Source: Streptomyces sp. STR69 (GTDB lineage: Bacteria; Actinomycetota; Actinomycetes; Streptomycetales; Streptomycetaceae). From it: a DNA stretch of 55,909 nt. The stretch lies in contig NZ_JALJRY010000007.1 in the NCBI RefSeq assembly GCF_024519455.1, positions 347,638-403,546 of the forward strand, read 5' to 3'. Under the pieces are notes generated by a model, which did no database searches, was not told where the DNA came from, and was given only the letters and a program-made list of their open reading frames with translations. Positions 24,939 to 32,523 of the stretch are shown here, in pieces (position 1 is the first letter of the stretch; every line of letters begins with the position of its first letter). The position numbers were made by a program, and so were the translations under genes.

Positions 24939-24994
24939 CTCTGAGGGATCTCTGAGCGGACGCCTTTCTCAGAGTTCTCAGAGGAAACTCAGAG
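24939..24994. promoter_or_regulatory. Cluster of five CTCTGAG/CTCAGAG heptamers between flavin operon and two-component system
   Basis: CTCTGAG occurs at 24939-24945 and 24950-24956 (11 bp apart). Its reverse complement CTCAGAG occurs at 24968-24974, 24977-24983 and 24988-24994 (9 and 11 bp apart). OmpR/PhoB-class regulators bind direct repeats spaced by about one helical turn, so this is the probable operator for the response regulator at 25044, with one array facing each transcription unit. The binding is inferred. Confidence 0.72.
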
Positions 24995-25043
24995 GCCCTC
25001 ACGGCGGCCCGGAACGCCGTGAGGGGCGATGCTGGTAAGTGCC

Positions 25044-25781
25044 ATGAACACGACCCGCTCCGGACGACCGGCCCTCACCCGCCCCGACGGCACCCCCGTG
25101 CGCGTCCTCGTCGTCGACGACGACCCCGACCTGGCCGAAGTGCTCTCCGGCGCCCTGCGCTACGAGGGCTGGGAGGTCCGCACGGCGGGCGACGGAGCCG
25201 CCGCGCTCGCCGGGGCGCGCGAACTGCGGCCGGACGCCGTCGTCCTCGACGTGATGCTCCCGGACACCGACGGCTTCGCCGTACTGCGCTCCCTGCACGA
25301 GGTGAAGCCCGACGTCTGCGTGCTCTTCCTCACCGCCCGGGACACGGTCGAGGACCGCATCGCCGGCATCACCGCGGGCGGCGACGACTACGTCACGAAA
25401 CCCTTCAGCCTGGAGGAGGTCGTCGCCCGGCTGCGCGGACTGCTGCGCCGCGCGGGCATGGCCCGCCAGCAGGAGGAGGGCCCGCGGATGACCGTCGGGG
25501 ACCTGGTCATGGACGAGGAGGCCCGCGAGGTGACCCGCGCGGGCGACCTCATCGAGCTGTCGCCGACCGAGTTCGAACTGCTCCGTTTCCTGATGCGCAA
25601 CCCGCGCCGCGTCCTCAGCAAGGCCCAGATCCTCGACCGCGTCTGGTCCTACGACTTCGGCGGCCAGGCCCATGTCGTCGAGCTGTACATCTCGTACCTG
25701 CGCAAGAAGGTGGACGCCGGCCGGGCGCCCATGATCCACACCGTGCGCGGGGCCGGGTACGTGCTGAAGCCGGTCCTCTGA
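25044..25781 (+). CDS. OmpR-family response regulator
   Basis: Two-component response regulator of about 245 residues. The receiver has VRVLVVDDDPD for the acidic pocket, phospho-acceptor D69 in VVLDVMLPDTDGF, FLTARD for the switch Thr, and VTKPFS for the Lys. The winged-helix output domain runs from about 140 (LIELSPTEFELLRFLMRN, YISYLRKKVD, VRGAGYVLKP). I use the ATG of MNTTRS; a second ATG five codons upstream (25029) with a nearby GAGGGG is possible. The stop overlaps the kinase start (TGATG). It presumably controls the divergent flavin operon through the heptamer cluster. Confidence 0.93.
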   Translation: MNTTRSGRPALTRPDGTPVRVLVVDDDPDLAEVLSGALRYEGWEVRTAGDGAAALAGARELRPDAVVLDVMLPDTDGFAVLRSLHEVKPDVCVLFLTARDTVEDRIAGITAGGDDYVTKPFSLEEVVARLRGLLRRAGMARQQEEGPRMTVGDLVMDEEAREVTRAGDLIELSPTEFELLRFLMRNPRRVLSKAQILDRVWSYDFGGQAHVVELYISYLRKKVDAGRAPMIHTVRGAGYVLKPVL

Positions 25782-27301
25782 TGGGCAGGGCGCTGCGGGC
25801 CGTCGGACGGTGGGTGCGGAGACTGCCCCGGCCGCACACCCTGCGGGCCCGGCTGACGGCGGGCCTGGTGGTGCTGCTCGCGGTCAGCTGCGCGGCCGTC
25901 GGAGTGGCCGCCGTCATCGAACTGGACGGCTTCCTCACCGGTCGCCTCGACCAGCAGCTCACCGAGGTCGGAACGCAGTTCCCGGCCAGCCTGGAGCACA
26001 AGGACCAGACGCTCACCGACCACGACGCCGACGACCGGGAACGCGGCGACACCCGCCGGCAGGCACCGCACACCTTCGGCGCCCGCCTGGTCGACGGCGT
26101 CGTCACCAACTCGGGGGTCGTGCCCGCGGACAAGGACGACAGCACGACGGACCTCAAGGTCCCGCTGACCGCACGGGACCGCAGGGAACTCGCCGCGGTG
26201 CCGGTCGGCGGCACGGCCCGCACCATCCACCTGTCCTCCCTCGGCAAGTACCGCGTCCTCGCCGCCAAGGGCCGGGACGGCGACGTGATGATCACCGGGC
26301 TCCCGCTGGAGTCTGTGGAGGCCGCCGTCCACCGGCTGGAAGCGGTGGCCGCGATCGTCTTCGGCGCCGCCCTCCTGATCACCGGGTTCGCGGGCGCGCT
26401 CTGGGTGCGCTGGTCGCTGCGACCGCTCAGCCGGGTCGCCGCCACCGCCACCCGGGTCAGCGAACTCCCGTTGGCCAGCGGCGAGGTGGCGTTGCCGTCC
26501 CGGGCACCCGAGTCCGACCCGCGCAGCGAGGTGGGCCAGGTCGCCGGTGCCTTCAACCGCATGCTCGGCCATGTCGAGGACGCGCTCACCCACCGGCACG
26601 CGAGCGAGGAACGCCTGCGCAGCTTCGCGGCCGACGCCAGCCACGAACTGCGGACGCCGGTGGCGTCGATCCGGGGCCACGCCGAACTCGCGCTGCTGCA
26701 CCCGGACCCCGTCCCGCCCAAGGTGAACCGGGCACTGGAACGCATCGCGGCCGAGTCCGCACGCATGGGCGTGATGGTCGACGAGATGCTCCTGCTCGCC
26801 CGCTTGGACGCGGGCCGCCCCCTGGAACGCCACCCCGTCGACCTGACCCGCTTGGTCCTCGACGCCGTCGCCGACGCCCGTGCCGCCGGCCCCGACCACC
26901 GCTGGGCCCTCCAACTCCCCGAGGACCCGGTCACGGTCACGGGCGACGCCCACCGCCTCCAACAGGTGTTGGCCAACCTGTTGGCCAACGCACGTTTGCA
27001 CACACCTGTTGGCACGAAGGTGACGGTGGCGGTGGAGACGGGCGTCGACGCGACTTCCCTGGTGGTCCACGACGACGGCCCGGGCGTTCCGGCGGAGGTT
27101 CAGCCGGGCGTCTTCGAACGCTTCACCAGGGCAGACCGCCGCCGGGCAGAGGGTGGGGGAGCGGCAACGGGAGGGGGAGCGGGCCTGGGTCTGTCGATCG
27201 TGGCGGCGGTGACGGAGGCGCACGGGGGAAGCGTGGGGTTGGAGAGCCGTCCAGGCTCGACGACGTTCACGGTGAAGCTTCCGTCGGGGGGATCCGCCTA
27301 A
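25781..27301 (+). CDS. Sensor histidine kinase
   Basis: A 506-residue membrane kinase. Transmembrane helices lie at about 24-46 and 183-206 and flank a ~135-residue extracytoplasmic sensor rich in charged residues (TLTDHDADDRERGDTRRQ). A HAMP domain follows at about 207-265, then the HisKA H-box FAADASHELRTPVA with H288. The ATPase domain has an N-box (QQVLANLLANARLHT), DDGPGVP and GGGAGLGLSIV. The start overlaps the regulator stop. Architecture matches MprB/TrcS-type kinases. The signal is unknown; the partner genes suggest a redox or envelope cue. A dispersed repeat begins one base after its stop. Confidence 0.93.
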   Translation: MGRALRAVGRWVRRLPRPHTLRARLTAGLVVLLAVSCAAVGVAAVIELDGFLTGRLDQQLTEVGTQFPASLEHKDQTLTDHDADDRERGDTRRQAPHTFGARLVDGVVTNSGVVPADKDDSTTDLKVPLTARDRRELAAVPVGGTARTIHLSSLGKYRVLAAKGRDGDVMITGLPLESVEAAVHRLEAVAAIVFGAALLITGFAGALWVRWSLRPLSRVAATATRVSELPLASGEVALPSRAPESDPRSEVGQVAGAFNRMLGHVEDALTHRHASEERLRSFAADASHELRTPVASIRGHAELALLHPDPVPPKVNRALERIAAESARMGVMVDEMLLLARLDAGRPLERHPVDLTRLVLDAVADARAAGPDHRWALQLPEDPVTVTGDAHRLQQVLANLLANARLHTPVGTKVTVAVETGVDATSLVVHDDGPGVPAEVQPGVFERFTRADRRRAEGGGAATGGGAGLGLSIVAAVTEAHGGSVGLESRPGSTTFTVKLPSGGSA

Positions 27302-27353
27302 GGGGCGCGGGGCTGTGTAGATGTTCGGCTCCGCCGCGTGGGCGCGACCAGCC
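27302..27353 (+). repeat. Dispersed Streptomyces intergenic repeat, long form
   Basis: The element starts GGGGCGCGGGGCTGTGTAGA directly after the kinase stop, continues through TTCGGCTCCGCCGCGTGGGC and ends in GACCAGCC. The same long form recurs at 54336; shorter relatives are at 30759 and 34058. All four read in the same direction and lie between genes. I recall such elements as abundant in Streptomyces genomes; function unclear, possibly transcript 3' ends. Confidence 0.75.
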
Positions 27354-27405
27354 ACATCCGGCCTGCACTCGCCGTACAACCGACACTGAACGGCGCCGAG
27401 GCGAA

Positions 27406-28104
27406 TCAGTACCGAGTGACAGCCGTAACCCCACTTGCCGTCCCGATAGCAATATGCGGCGCCCTCCCAGGATCAACCCACCGCAGGATCCTCCGCATCG
27501 CCCCCACCGGCACAGACACACAACCGGCGGTAGCCCCACGCCCGTTGACATGCAAAAAGATCCCTGCCCCACGCCCCTTCACAGGCTCGGCGTAGTTGTA
27601 CCCAATGACCATCCCGTACGCGTACTGCGTCGCATAAGAGATCATCCGCTCGGACTCGGACGCCCGACAGTCACGAGCCAACGGCTCACTCCACCGGTTG
27701 TAGACCCGCGACCGAGTGTCCTCACACCACCAAGAACTCCCGCGCACCCGCCGGTACTTGACCTGGGTCCCACCCGGCGCACCCTTGATCCCGAAGGCGT
27801 ACGGCAGGTCGTACAACCCGGTGGGAGTCGTGTAGGACCCCTGCTTACGAGCCCGCCCCTCGACCAGCCCCTTCGCCCCGAACCGAGCGAGGGCGGAACC
27901 GACCTTCACCCACTTCCCACCCCGCCGCCGCTCCCACCAACTGAGCGTCCCCGAAGTGGAGTTGGCACGCGGCGCCTGAGCCAGGATCAGTTGACTCCCA
28001 CCCCCGGTGTCCGCGAGCGACAAGGGCGACGGCTCCACCGCCCGCGCGGGCACCGCACCGAGCAGGAGCAGAAGGGACGCGAGGGCGACGACACCGGGAC
28101 GCAT
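27406..28104 (-). CDS. L,D-transpeptidase (YkuD-like) family exported protein
   Basis: A 232-residue exported protein with a signal peptide (PGVVALASLLLLLGAVPARA). The YkuD-type active-site pattern is FLHVNGRGATAGCVSVPVG, with the histidine and the GC(V)S nucleophile cysteine. SYTTPTGLYDLPYAFG matches the usual substrate-side strand. Members cross-link or trim peptidoglycan. I start it at MRPGVV; TAGCGT lies seven bases upstream and there is no ribosome site, so it is probably leaderless. The frame stays open upstream but that part lacks a signal-like sequence. It is convergent with the histidine kinase, separated by the repeat. Confidence 0.82.
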   Translation of the reverse strand: MRPGVVALASLLLLLGAVPARAVEPSPLSLADTGGGSQLILAQAPRANSTSGTLSWWERRRGGKWVKVGSALARFGAKGLVEGRARKQGSYTTPTGLYDLPYAFGIKGAPGGTQVKYRRVRGSSWWCEDTRSRVYNRWSEPLARDCRASESERMISYATQYAYGMVIGYNYAEPVKGRGAGIFLHVNGRGATAGCVSVPVGAMRRILRWVDPGRAPHIAIGTASGVTAVTRY

Positions 28105-28183
28105 GCCCCAGACGCTAGAGCGCGCACACGCTGACGGCACCTCAGACGGGCCGAACAGGCAACGCGCCCCGTTCCGGACATCA

Positions 28184-28223
28184 CCGTGGCCGCCCCGGCC
28201 GGCGTTCATCGGGGCGGCCACGG
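28184..28223 (-). terminator. Hairpin terminator of the duplicated secreted protein gene
   Basis: CCGTGGCCGCCCCG (28184-28197) pairs perfectly with CGGGGCGGCCACGG (28210-28223) around a 12-base loop. It lies 13 bases beyond the stop of the gene at 28236-29093. No T run follows. Confidence 0.75.
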
Positions 28224-28235
28224 CTGCCTGTCACG

Positions 28236-29093
28236 TCACTTGGTGAGCGTGCAGGCGGCCAGGGAGTCCAGCCCGGTCGGCTTGGTGCCCTGACGCCCGA
28301 TGGCGATGGCGATGCGGTCGATGGTGGAGACGCGCTTGTCCTTCAGCGGGCCGAGGATGGCGTTCTGGACGAAGTTGGCGCCGCCCTGTCCGACGGTGTC
28401 GACGAGTCGCTTGTTGGCCTCGGCGATCTGCGTGTCGAGGAGAGCGAGGTTGCGGTCGACCTCGGCCTGCGCCGACGCCGGAACCGCCGGCAGCTGCGAC
28501 TTCACGTCCGGGCAGGAGATCGTCCCGACGGCACTCGACCCGGCGGCGGTGTCGTCCGTCCCCCCGGCCGCCTGCGTGGCGGCAGCCGTGGCGCTCGGGG
28601 TGGCGGTCGCGGTGTCCGTCGCACCGGTCGAGCCCGTAGCACCGGCCGCGTTCAGGGTGCACGCGGCGAGCGAGTCGAGCCCCGTCGGCTTGGTGCCCTT
28701 GCGCCCGATGGCGATGGCGATGCGGTCGATGGTGGAGACGCGCTTGTCCTTCAGCGGGCCGAGGATGGCGTTCTGGACGAAGTTGGCGCCGCCCTGTCCG
28801 ACGGTGTCGACGAGTCGCTTGTTGGCCTCGGCGATCTGCGTGTCGAGCAGCGTGAGGTTGCGGTCGACCTCGGCCTGCGCCGACGCCGGCACGGCGGGGA
28901 GCTGCGACTTCACGTCGGGGCAGGTGATCGTCCCGGGGTCGGACAACGTCCGGGCGCTCTGCGTGGTGCTGCTCTTGTCCGGCGTCCCGGCAAGAGCGGT
29001 GCCGGCGATGACAGCACCGGTGAGCGCCACGGCGGCGGCACCGCCGATGAACACGACGCGACGCTTGTTGTACTTGGGGAGAGCCCTGGACAT
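28236..29093 (-). CDS. Secreted protein made of two near-identical ~93-residue repeats
   Basis: A 285-residue protein of unknown function. An N-terminal signal or anchor (RRVVFIGGAAAVALTGAVIA) is followed by two copies of one domain at residues 55-147 and 191-283, offset exactly 136 residues. They differ at only about three positions (T57/S193, T81/A217, K132/Q268). Each copy has two cysteines, C58/C145 and C194/C281, placed to form one disulfide per domain. The copies are joined by a Thr/Ala-rich linker. The domain is mostly helical (SAQAEVDRNL, TQIAEANKRLVDTVGQ). GAGG precedes the ATG. The matching DNA is recorded separately as a repeat. Confidence 0.85.
   Translation of the reverse strand: MSRALPKYNKRRVVFIGGAAAVALTGAVIAGTALAGTPDKSSTTQSARTLSDPGTITCPDVKSQLPAVPASAQAEVDRNLTLLDTQIAEANKRLVDTVGQGGANFVQNAILGPLKDKRVSTIDRIAIAIGRKGTKPTGLDSLAACTLNAAGATGSTGATDTATATPSATAAATQAAGGTDDTAAGSSAVGTISCPDVKSQLPAVPASAQAEVDRNLALLDTQIAEANKRLVDTVGQGGANFVQNAILGPLKDKRVSTIDRIAIAIGRQGTKPTGLDSLAACTLTK
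28294..28847 (-). repeat. Internal direct duplication, 146 bp identical in both copies
   Basis: The DNA at 28294-28439 and 28702-28847 is identical base for base, 408 bp apart (136 codons). It lies inside the coding sequence and encodes the core of each domain. Identity at silent positions implies a recent duplication or gene conversion. Confidence 0.9.
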
Positions 29094-29220
29094 GCGAATG
29101 CCTCACTCGGGTCAGGGGTGAACTGGGGGTGACTCGTGGGGGAAACGCGGCGCCTGCGTTCGGCGAGAGGTACGGGAAAGCGGTTGCCGGTGTTCAAGGT
29201 TGTTCAGGGGTCTTTGGAAA

Positions 29221-29270
29221 TTGACGAATCATGCAGCGCTCTGCATAATCATGCATGCGAGACAATGCAG
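29221..29270 (+). promoter_or_regulatory. argH promoter with strong ARG boxes
   Basis: TTGACG (29221-29226) and CATAAT (29244-29249) are 17 bp apart. Between and beyond them lie ATGCAG-CGCT-CTGCAT (29231-29246), a perfect inverted repeat, then CATGCATG (29250-29257) and a further AATGCAG half-site (29264-29270). These are ArgR-type operators covering the -10, so argH should be repressed by arginine in step with the distant argC operon. Confidence 0.82.
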
Positions 29271-29321
29271 GGACAGCACAGAACGACGAACCCCGTCCAC
29301 GGCCTTTGAGGAGCAGCGCAA

Positions 29322-30749
29322 GTGAGCAGCAACAGCGGTGACGTACGGCTCTGGGGCGGTCGTTTCGCCGACGGTCCCGCCGAGGCCCTGGCGAAGCTGT
29401 CCGCGTCCGTCCACTTCGACTGGCGGCTCGCGCCCTACGACATCGCCGGTTCCCGCGCCCACGCACGCGTGCTGCACAAGGCGAACCTCCTCGACGACGA
29501 CGAGCTGACCCGCATGCTCGCGGGCCTCGACCAACTCGAAGCCGACGTCGCCGACGGCTCCTTCGTGGGCACGATCGCCGACGAGGACGTCCATACGGCC
29601 CTGGAACGCGGCCTGTTGACCATCCTCGGCCCCGACCTCGGCGGCAAGCTCCGGGCCGGGCGCTCCCGCAACGACCAGGTGGCCACCCTCTTCCGCATGT
29701 GCCTGCGCGACCACGCCCGGTCGATCGGCGGCCTGATCGCCGACCTCCAGGACGCCCTGGTCGGCCTCGCGGAGGCCCACCCGGACGTGGCGATGCCCGG
29801 CCGCACCCACCTCCAGCACGCCCAGCCGGTGCTGTTCGCCCACCACGTCCTGGCCCACGTCCAGTCCCTGTCCCGGGACGCGGAGCGGCTGCGCCAGTGG
29901 GACGAGCGCACAGCGGTCTCCCCGTACGGATCCGGCGCGCTCGCGGGCTCCTCCCTCGGCCTGGACCCGGAGGCGGTGGCGAAGGACCTCGGCTTCGAGC
30001 ACGGCTCCGTCGCGAACTCGATCGACGGTACGGCCTCGCGTGACTTCGTCGCCGAGTTCGCCTTCATCACCGCGATGATCGGGGTGAACCTCTCCCGGAT
30101 CGCCGAGGAGATCATCATCTGGAACACGAAGGAGTTCTCCTTCGTGACCCTGCACGACGCGTTCTCCACGGGCTCGTCGATCATGCCGCAGAAGAAGAAC
30201 CCGGACATCGCGGAGCTGGCACGCGGCAAGTCGGGCCGCCTGATCGGCAACCTGACCGGCCTGATGGCGACGCTCAAGGCGCTCCCCCTCGCGTACAACC
30301 GCGACCTCCAGGAGGACAAGGAGCCGGTCTTCGACTCCATCGACCAACTCGAGGTCCTGCTCCCGGCGTTCACCGGCATGATGGCCACCCTGACGATCCA
30401 CCGCGACCGCATGGAGGAACTGGCCCCGGCCGGCTTCTCCCTCGCCACCGACATCGCCGAGTGGCTGGTCAAGCAGGGCGTCCCGTTCCGTGTCGCCCAC
30501 GAGGTCGCCGGCGAGTGCGTCAAGGTCGCGGAGTCCGAGGGCATCGAACTGAACGACCTCACGGACGAACAGTTCGCGAAGATCTCCGCCCACCTGACCC
30601 CCGAGGTCCGCACGGTCCTCAACGTCCCCGGCGCCCTCGCCTCCCGCAACGGCCGAGGCGGCACGGCCCCGAGCGCGGTGGCAATCCAACTGGCAGAGGT
30701 GAAGCGGGACTTGGCGGTACAGCACGCCTGGTCAACGGCGAAGCGCTAG
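29322..30749 (+). CDS. argH: Argininosuccinate lyase
   Basis: Last step of arginine synthesis, splitting argininosuccinate to arginine and fumarate; a cytosolic homotetramer. It has 475 residues. The fumarase-superfamily signature GSSIMPQKKNPD begins at residue 284. Other conserved stretches are RLWGGRFADGPAEALAKLS, AGRSRNDQVATLFRM and PGRTHLQHAQPV. GAGGAG lies about 8 bases before the GTG start. It stands apart from the argC operon by some 9.4 kb but has its own ARG-box promoter; argF and argG are not in this window. Confidence 0.98.
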   Translation: MSSNSGDVRLWGGRFADGPAEALAKLSASVHFDWRLAPYDIAGSRAHARVLHKANLLDDDELTRMLAGLDQLEADVADGSFVGTIADEDVHTALERGLLTILGPDLGGKLRAGRSRNDQVATLFRMCLRDHARSIGGLIADLQDALVGLAEAHPDVAMPGRTHLQHAQPVLFAHHVLAHVQSLSRDAERLRQWDERTAVSPYGSGALAGSSLGLDPEAVAKDLGFEHGSVANSIDGTASRDFVAEFAFITAMIGVNLSRIAEEIIIWNTKEFSFVTLHDAFSTGSSIMPQKKNPDIAELARGKSGRLIGNLTGLMATLKALPLAYNRDLQEDKEPVFDSIDQLEVLLPAFTGMMATLTIHRDRMEELAPAGFSLATDIAEWLVKQGVPFRVAHEVAGECVKVAESEGIELNDLTDEQFAKISAHLTPEVRTVLNVPGALASRNGRGGTAPSAVAIQLAEVKRDLAVQHAWSTAKR

Positions 30750-30758
30750 GAGTATTCA

Positions 30759-30816
30759 GGGGCGCGGGGAACTGCGCGAGCAACCACAACGCACCCGCAC
30801 CCGCCGAACAACCGCA
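30759..30816 (+). repeat. Dispersed Streptomyces intergenic repeat, short form
   Basis: GGGGCGCGGGGAACTGCGCG opens the element just after argH and is followed by a run of CGCACCCGCACC. Inside it CGCG-GGGAACTG-CGCG can form a small hairpin. A near-identical copy is at 34058. Confidence 0.75.
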
Positions 30817-30898
30817 AGAACCCGAGCTCTGAAGCGAAGGTCATCGCGGGTTACGTTGGTCGGAAGCCGTACCGGAGCCGACCCGAACGGAGCCCGCG

Positions 30899-31870
30899 AT
30901 GCCCTTCGCCCGACTGGCCACAGCAACAACCCCCACCAGCCACCTCGGACTCGGCCTCGCCGCAGTAGGCCGCCCCGGCTACATCAACCTCGGCCGGGAC
31001 GAAGACCTCGGAGAGAACCGCACCGTAGAAACCCTCCGCACCCGCACCCATGAACTCCTCGACGCCGCGTACGCGCAGGGCGTCCGCTACTTCGACGCGG
31101 CCCGCTCCTACGGCCGCTCGGAGGAGTTCCTCGCGGCCTGGCTCAGCGCCCGCCCCGACATCGACGACGTAGTCATCGGCAGCAAATGGGGCTACACCTA
31201 CACCGCCGACTGGACCACCGACGCCGAGAAACACGAGGTCAAGGACCACACCGTCCAGACCTACGACCGCCAGAGCAGCGAAACCGCCGAACTGCTGGGC
31301 GACCGCCTCGACCTCTACCAGATCCACTCGGTGACCCCCGACAGCCCGGCGCTCACCGACAAGGAACTCCACGCGAGGCTCGCCGAGGCCGCCGCCGGAG
31401 GCGTGACCATCGGCTTCTCGACGAGCGGACCGGCCCAGGCGGACGCCATCCGCGCCGCGCTCACCGTGGCGGTCGACGGCGTGCCCCTCTTCCGCACCGT
31501 CCAGTCGACGTACAACGCCCTGGAGACCTCGGCAGGCCCCGCCCTCGCCGAGGCCCACGACGCCGGACTCACGGTGATCGTCAAGGAGGGCATGGCCAAC
31601 GGGCGGCTGGCGGGGCCGTACGCGCCGGACGCCCTGAAGGCCGTAGCGGAAGAGGCGTCCTTGGGTGCCGACGCGATTGCCCTGGCCCTGATCCTGCGCG
31701 AGCCGTGGGCGGGTGTGGTCCTCTCCGGTGCGGCGACGATCGGCCAGCTCGCCTCCAACCTGCACGCGGCGGTCGTGGACCTGGACGACGACCGGCTCGC
31801 CCGCCTCGCCGCGCTCGCCGAGGACCCGCGGACGTACTGGGAGAAGCGCGGGCAGCTGCCCTGGCACTGA
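30899..31870 (+). CDS. Aldo/keto reductase
   Basis: A 323-residue NADPH-dependent reductase with an AKR barrel. The catalytic tetrad is visible: D66 and Y71 in YFDAARSYGRSE, K96 in IGSKWGYTY, and H143 in LYQIHSVTPD. The C-terminal half (STYNALETSAGPALAEAHDA, LIVKEGMANGRLAG-like) fits the family. It starts at the ATG of MPFARLA. Substrate unknown. It lies between argH and the TetR/MFS pair with no overlap, so it is probably an independent unit. Confidence 0.9.
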   Translation: MPFARLATATTPTSHLGLGLAAVGRPGYINLGRDEDLGENRTVETLRTRTHELLDAAYAQGVRYFDAARSYGRSEEFLAAWLSARPDIDDVVIGSKWGYTYTADWTTDAEKHEVKDHTVQTYDRQSSETAELLGDRLDLYQIHSVTPDSPALTDKELHARLAEAAAGGVTIGFSTSGPAQADAIRAALTVAVDGVPLFRTVQSTYNALETSAGPALAEAHDAGLTVIVKEGMANGRLAGPYAPDALKAVAEEASLGADAIALALILREPWAGVVLSGAATIGQLASNLHAAVVDLDDDRLARLAALAEDPRTYWEKRGQLPWH

Positions 31871-31918
31871 ACTGAGTGATCCCGGTGATCGACCACCCGT
31901 GAGACGTTCGCGCCCGTG

Positions 31919-31959
31919 ATGAGACATGAATGTCTCATGTGGGTTATGGTTGTCTCATG
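31919..31959 (+). promoter_or_regulatory. TetR operator and leaderless promoter
   Basis: ATGAGACATGAATGTCTCAT (31919-31938) is a perfect 9+9 palindrome with a two-base centre. A further half-site, TTGTCTCATG, covers the start codon (31950-31959). TATGGT (31945-31950) is the likely -10, six bases before the ATG at 31957, with no ribosome site. A TetR dimer here would block the promoter, giving autoregulation and control of the MFS gene. Confidence 0.82.
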
Positions 31960-32523
31960 GCTCTCGACCGCGACCACGTACTCCGTGCTGCCGCCGCCCT
32001 GCTGACCCGCAAGTCCACCGCGACGATGGACGAGGTCGCCAAGGCGGCCGGGATCAGCCGGGCCACCCTGCACCGCCAGTTCGCGGGGCGCGACGCGCTC
32101 GTACGGGCGTTGGAGGCGCTCGGTATCGCCGAGTGCGAGACCGCCCTGGACGCGGCGCGGCTGGACGACGGCCCCGCCGAGGACGCCGTACGGCGACTCG
32201 TCCGCGAGGCCGAACCGGCGGCCGGTCTGCTCGCCTTCCTCTACACCGAGAACCAGCTGTTCGAGGGCGAGGAGCAGCACGCCGGCTGGGCCAGGATCGA
32301 CGACCGGATCACCGCCCTGTTCCGGCGCGGCCAGCAGAGCGGCGAGTTCCGCATCGATCTCACGCCCGCCTGGCTCACCGAGGCGCTGTTCGGCCTGCTG
32401 GCCTCCGGTGTCTGGCTGGTGCAGAGCGGCAAGGGCGCCCCCAAGGACTTCACGCACATGACCGTCGAGCTGTTGCTCGGCGGCGCACTACGCAGAGACG
32501 CAACACGGAGAGAGGAATCATGA
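31957..32523 (+). CDS. TetR-family transcriptional regulator
   Basis: A 188-residue repressor. The helix-turn-helix is STATMDEVAKAAGISRATLH, RQFAGRDALVRALEALG; the C-terminal ligand domain is helical and variable. The ATG at 31957 is chosen because TATGGT sits six bases upstream; nine more in-frame codons upstream would run through the operator. It overlaps the start of the MFS gene in ATGA, so the two are coupled. The usual logic is release by a substrate of the exporter. Confidence 0.92.
   Translation: MALDRDHVLRAAAALLTRKSTATMDEVAKAAGISRATLHRQFAGRDALVRALEALGIAECETALDAARLDDGPAEDAVRRLVREAEPAAGLLAFLYTENQLFEGEEQHAGWARIDDRITALFRRGQQSGEFRIDLTPAWLTEALFGLLASGVWLVQSGKGAPKDFTHMTVELLLGGALRRDATRREES

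Noticed and set aside
25019..27301. 760-residue frame containing the histidine kinase
   Set aside because: Its first 254 codons are an out-of-frame reading of the response regulator. The kinase starts at 25781.
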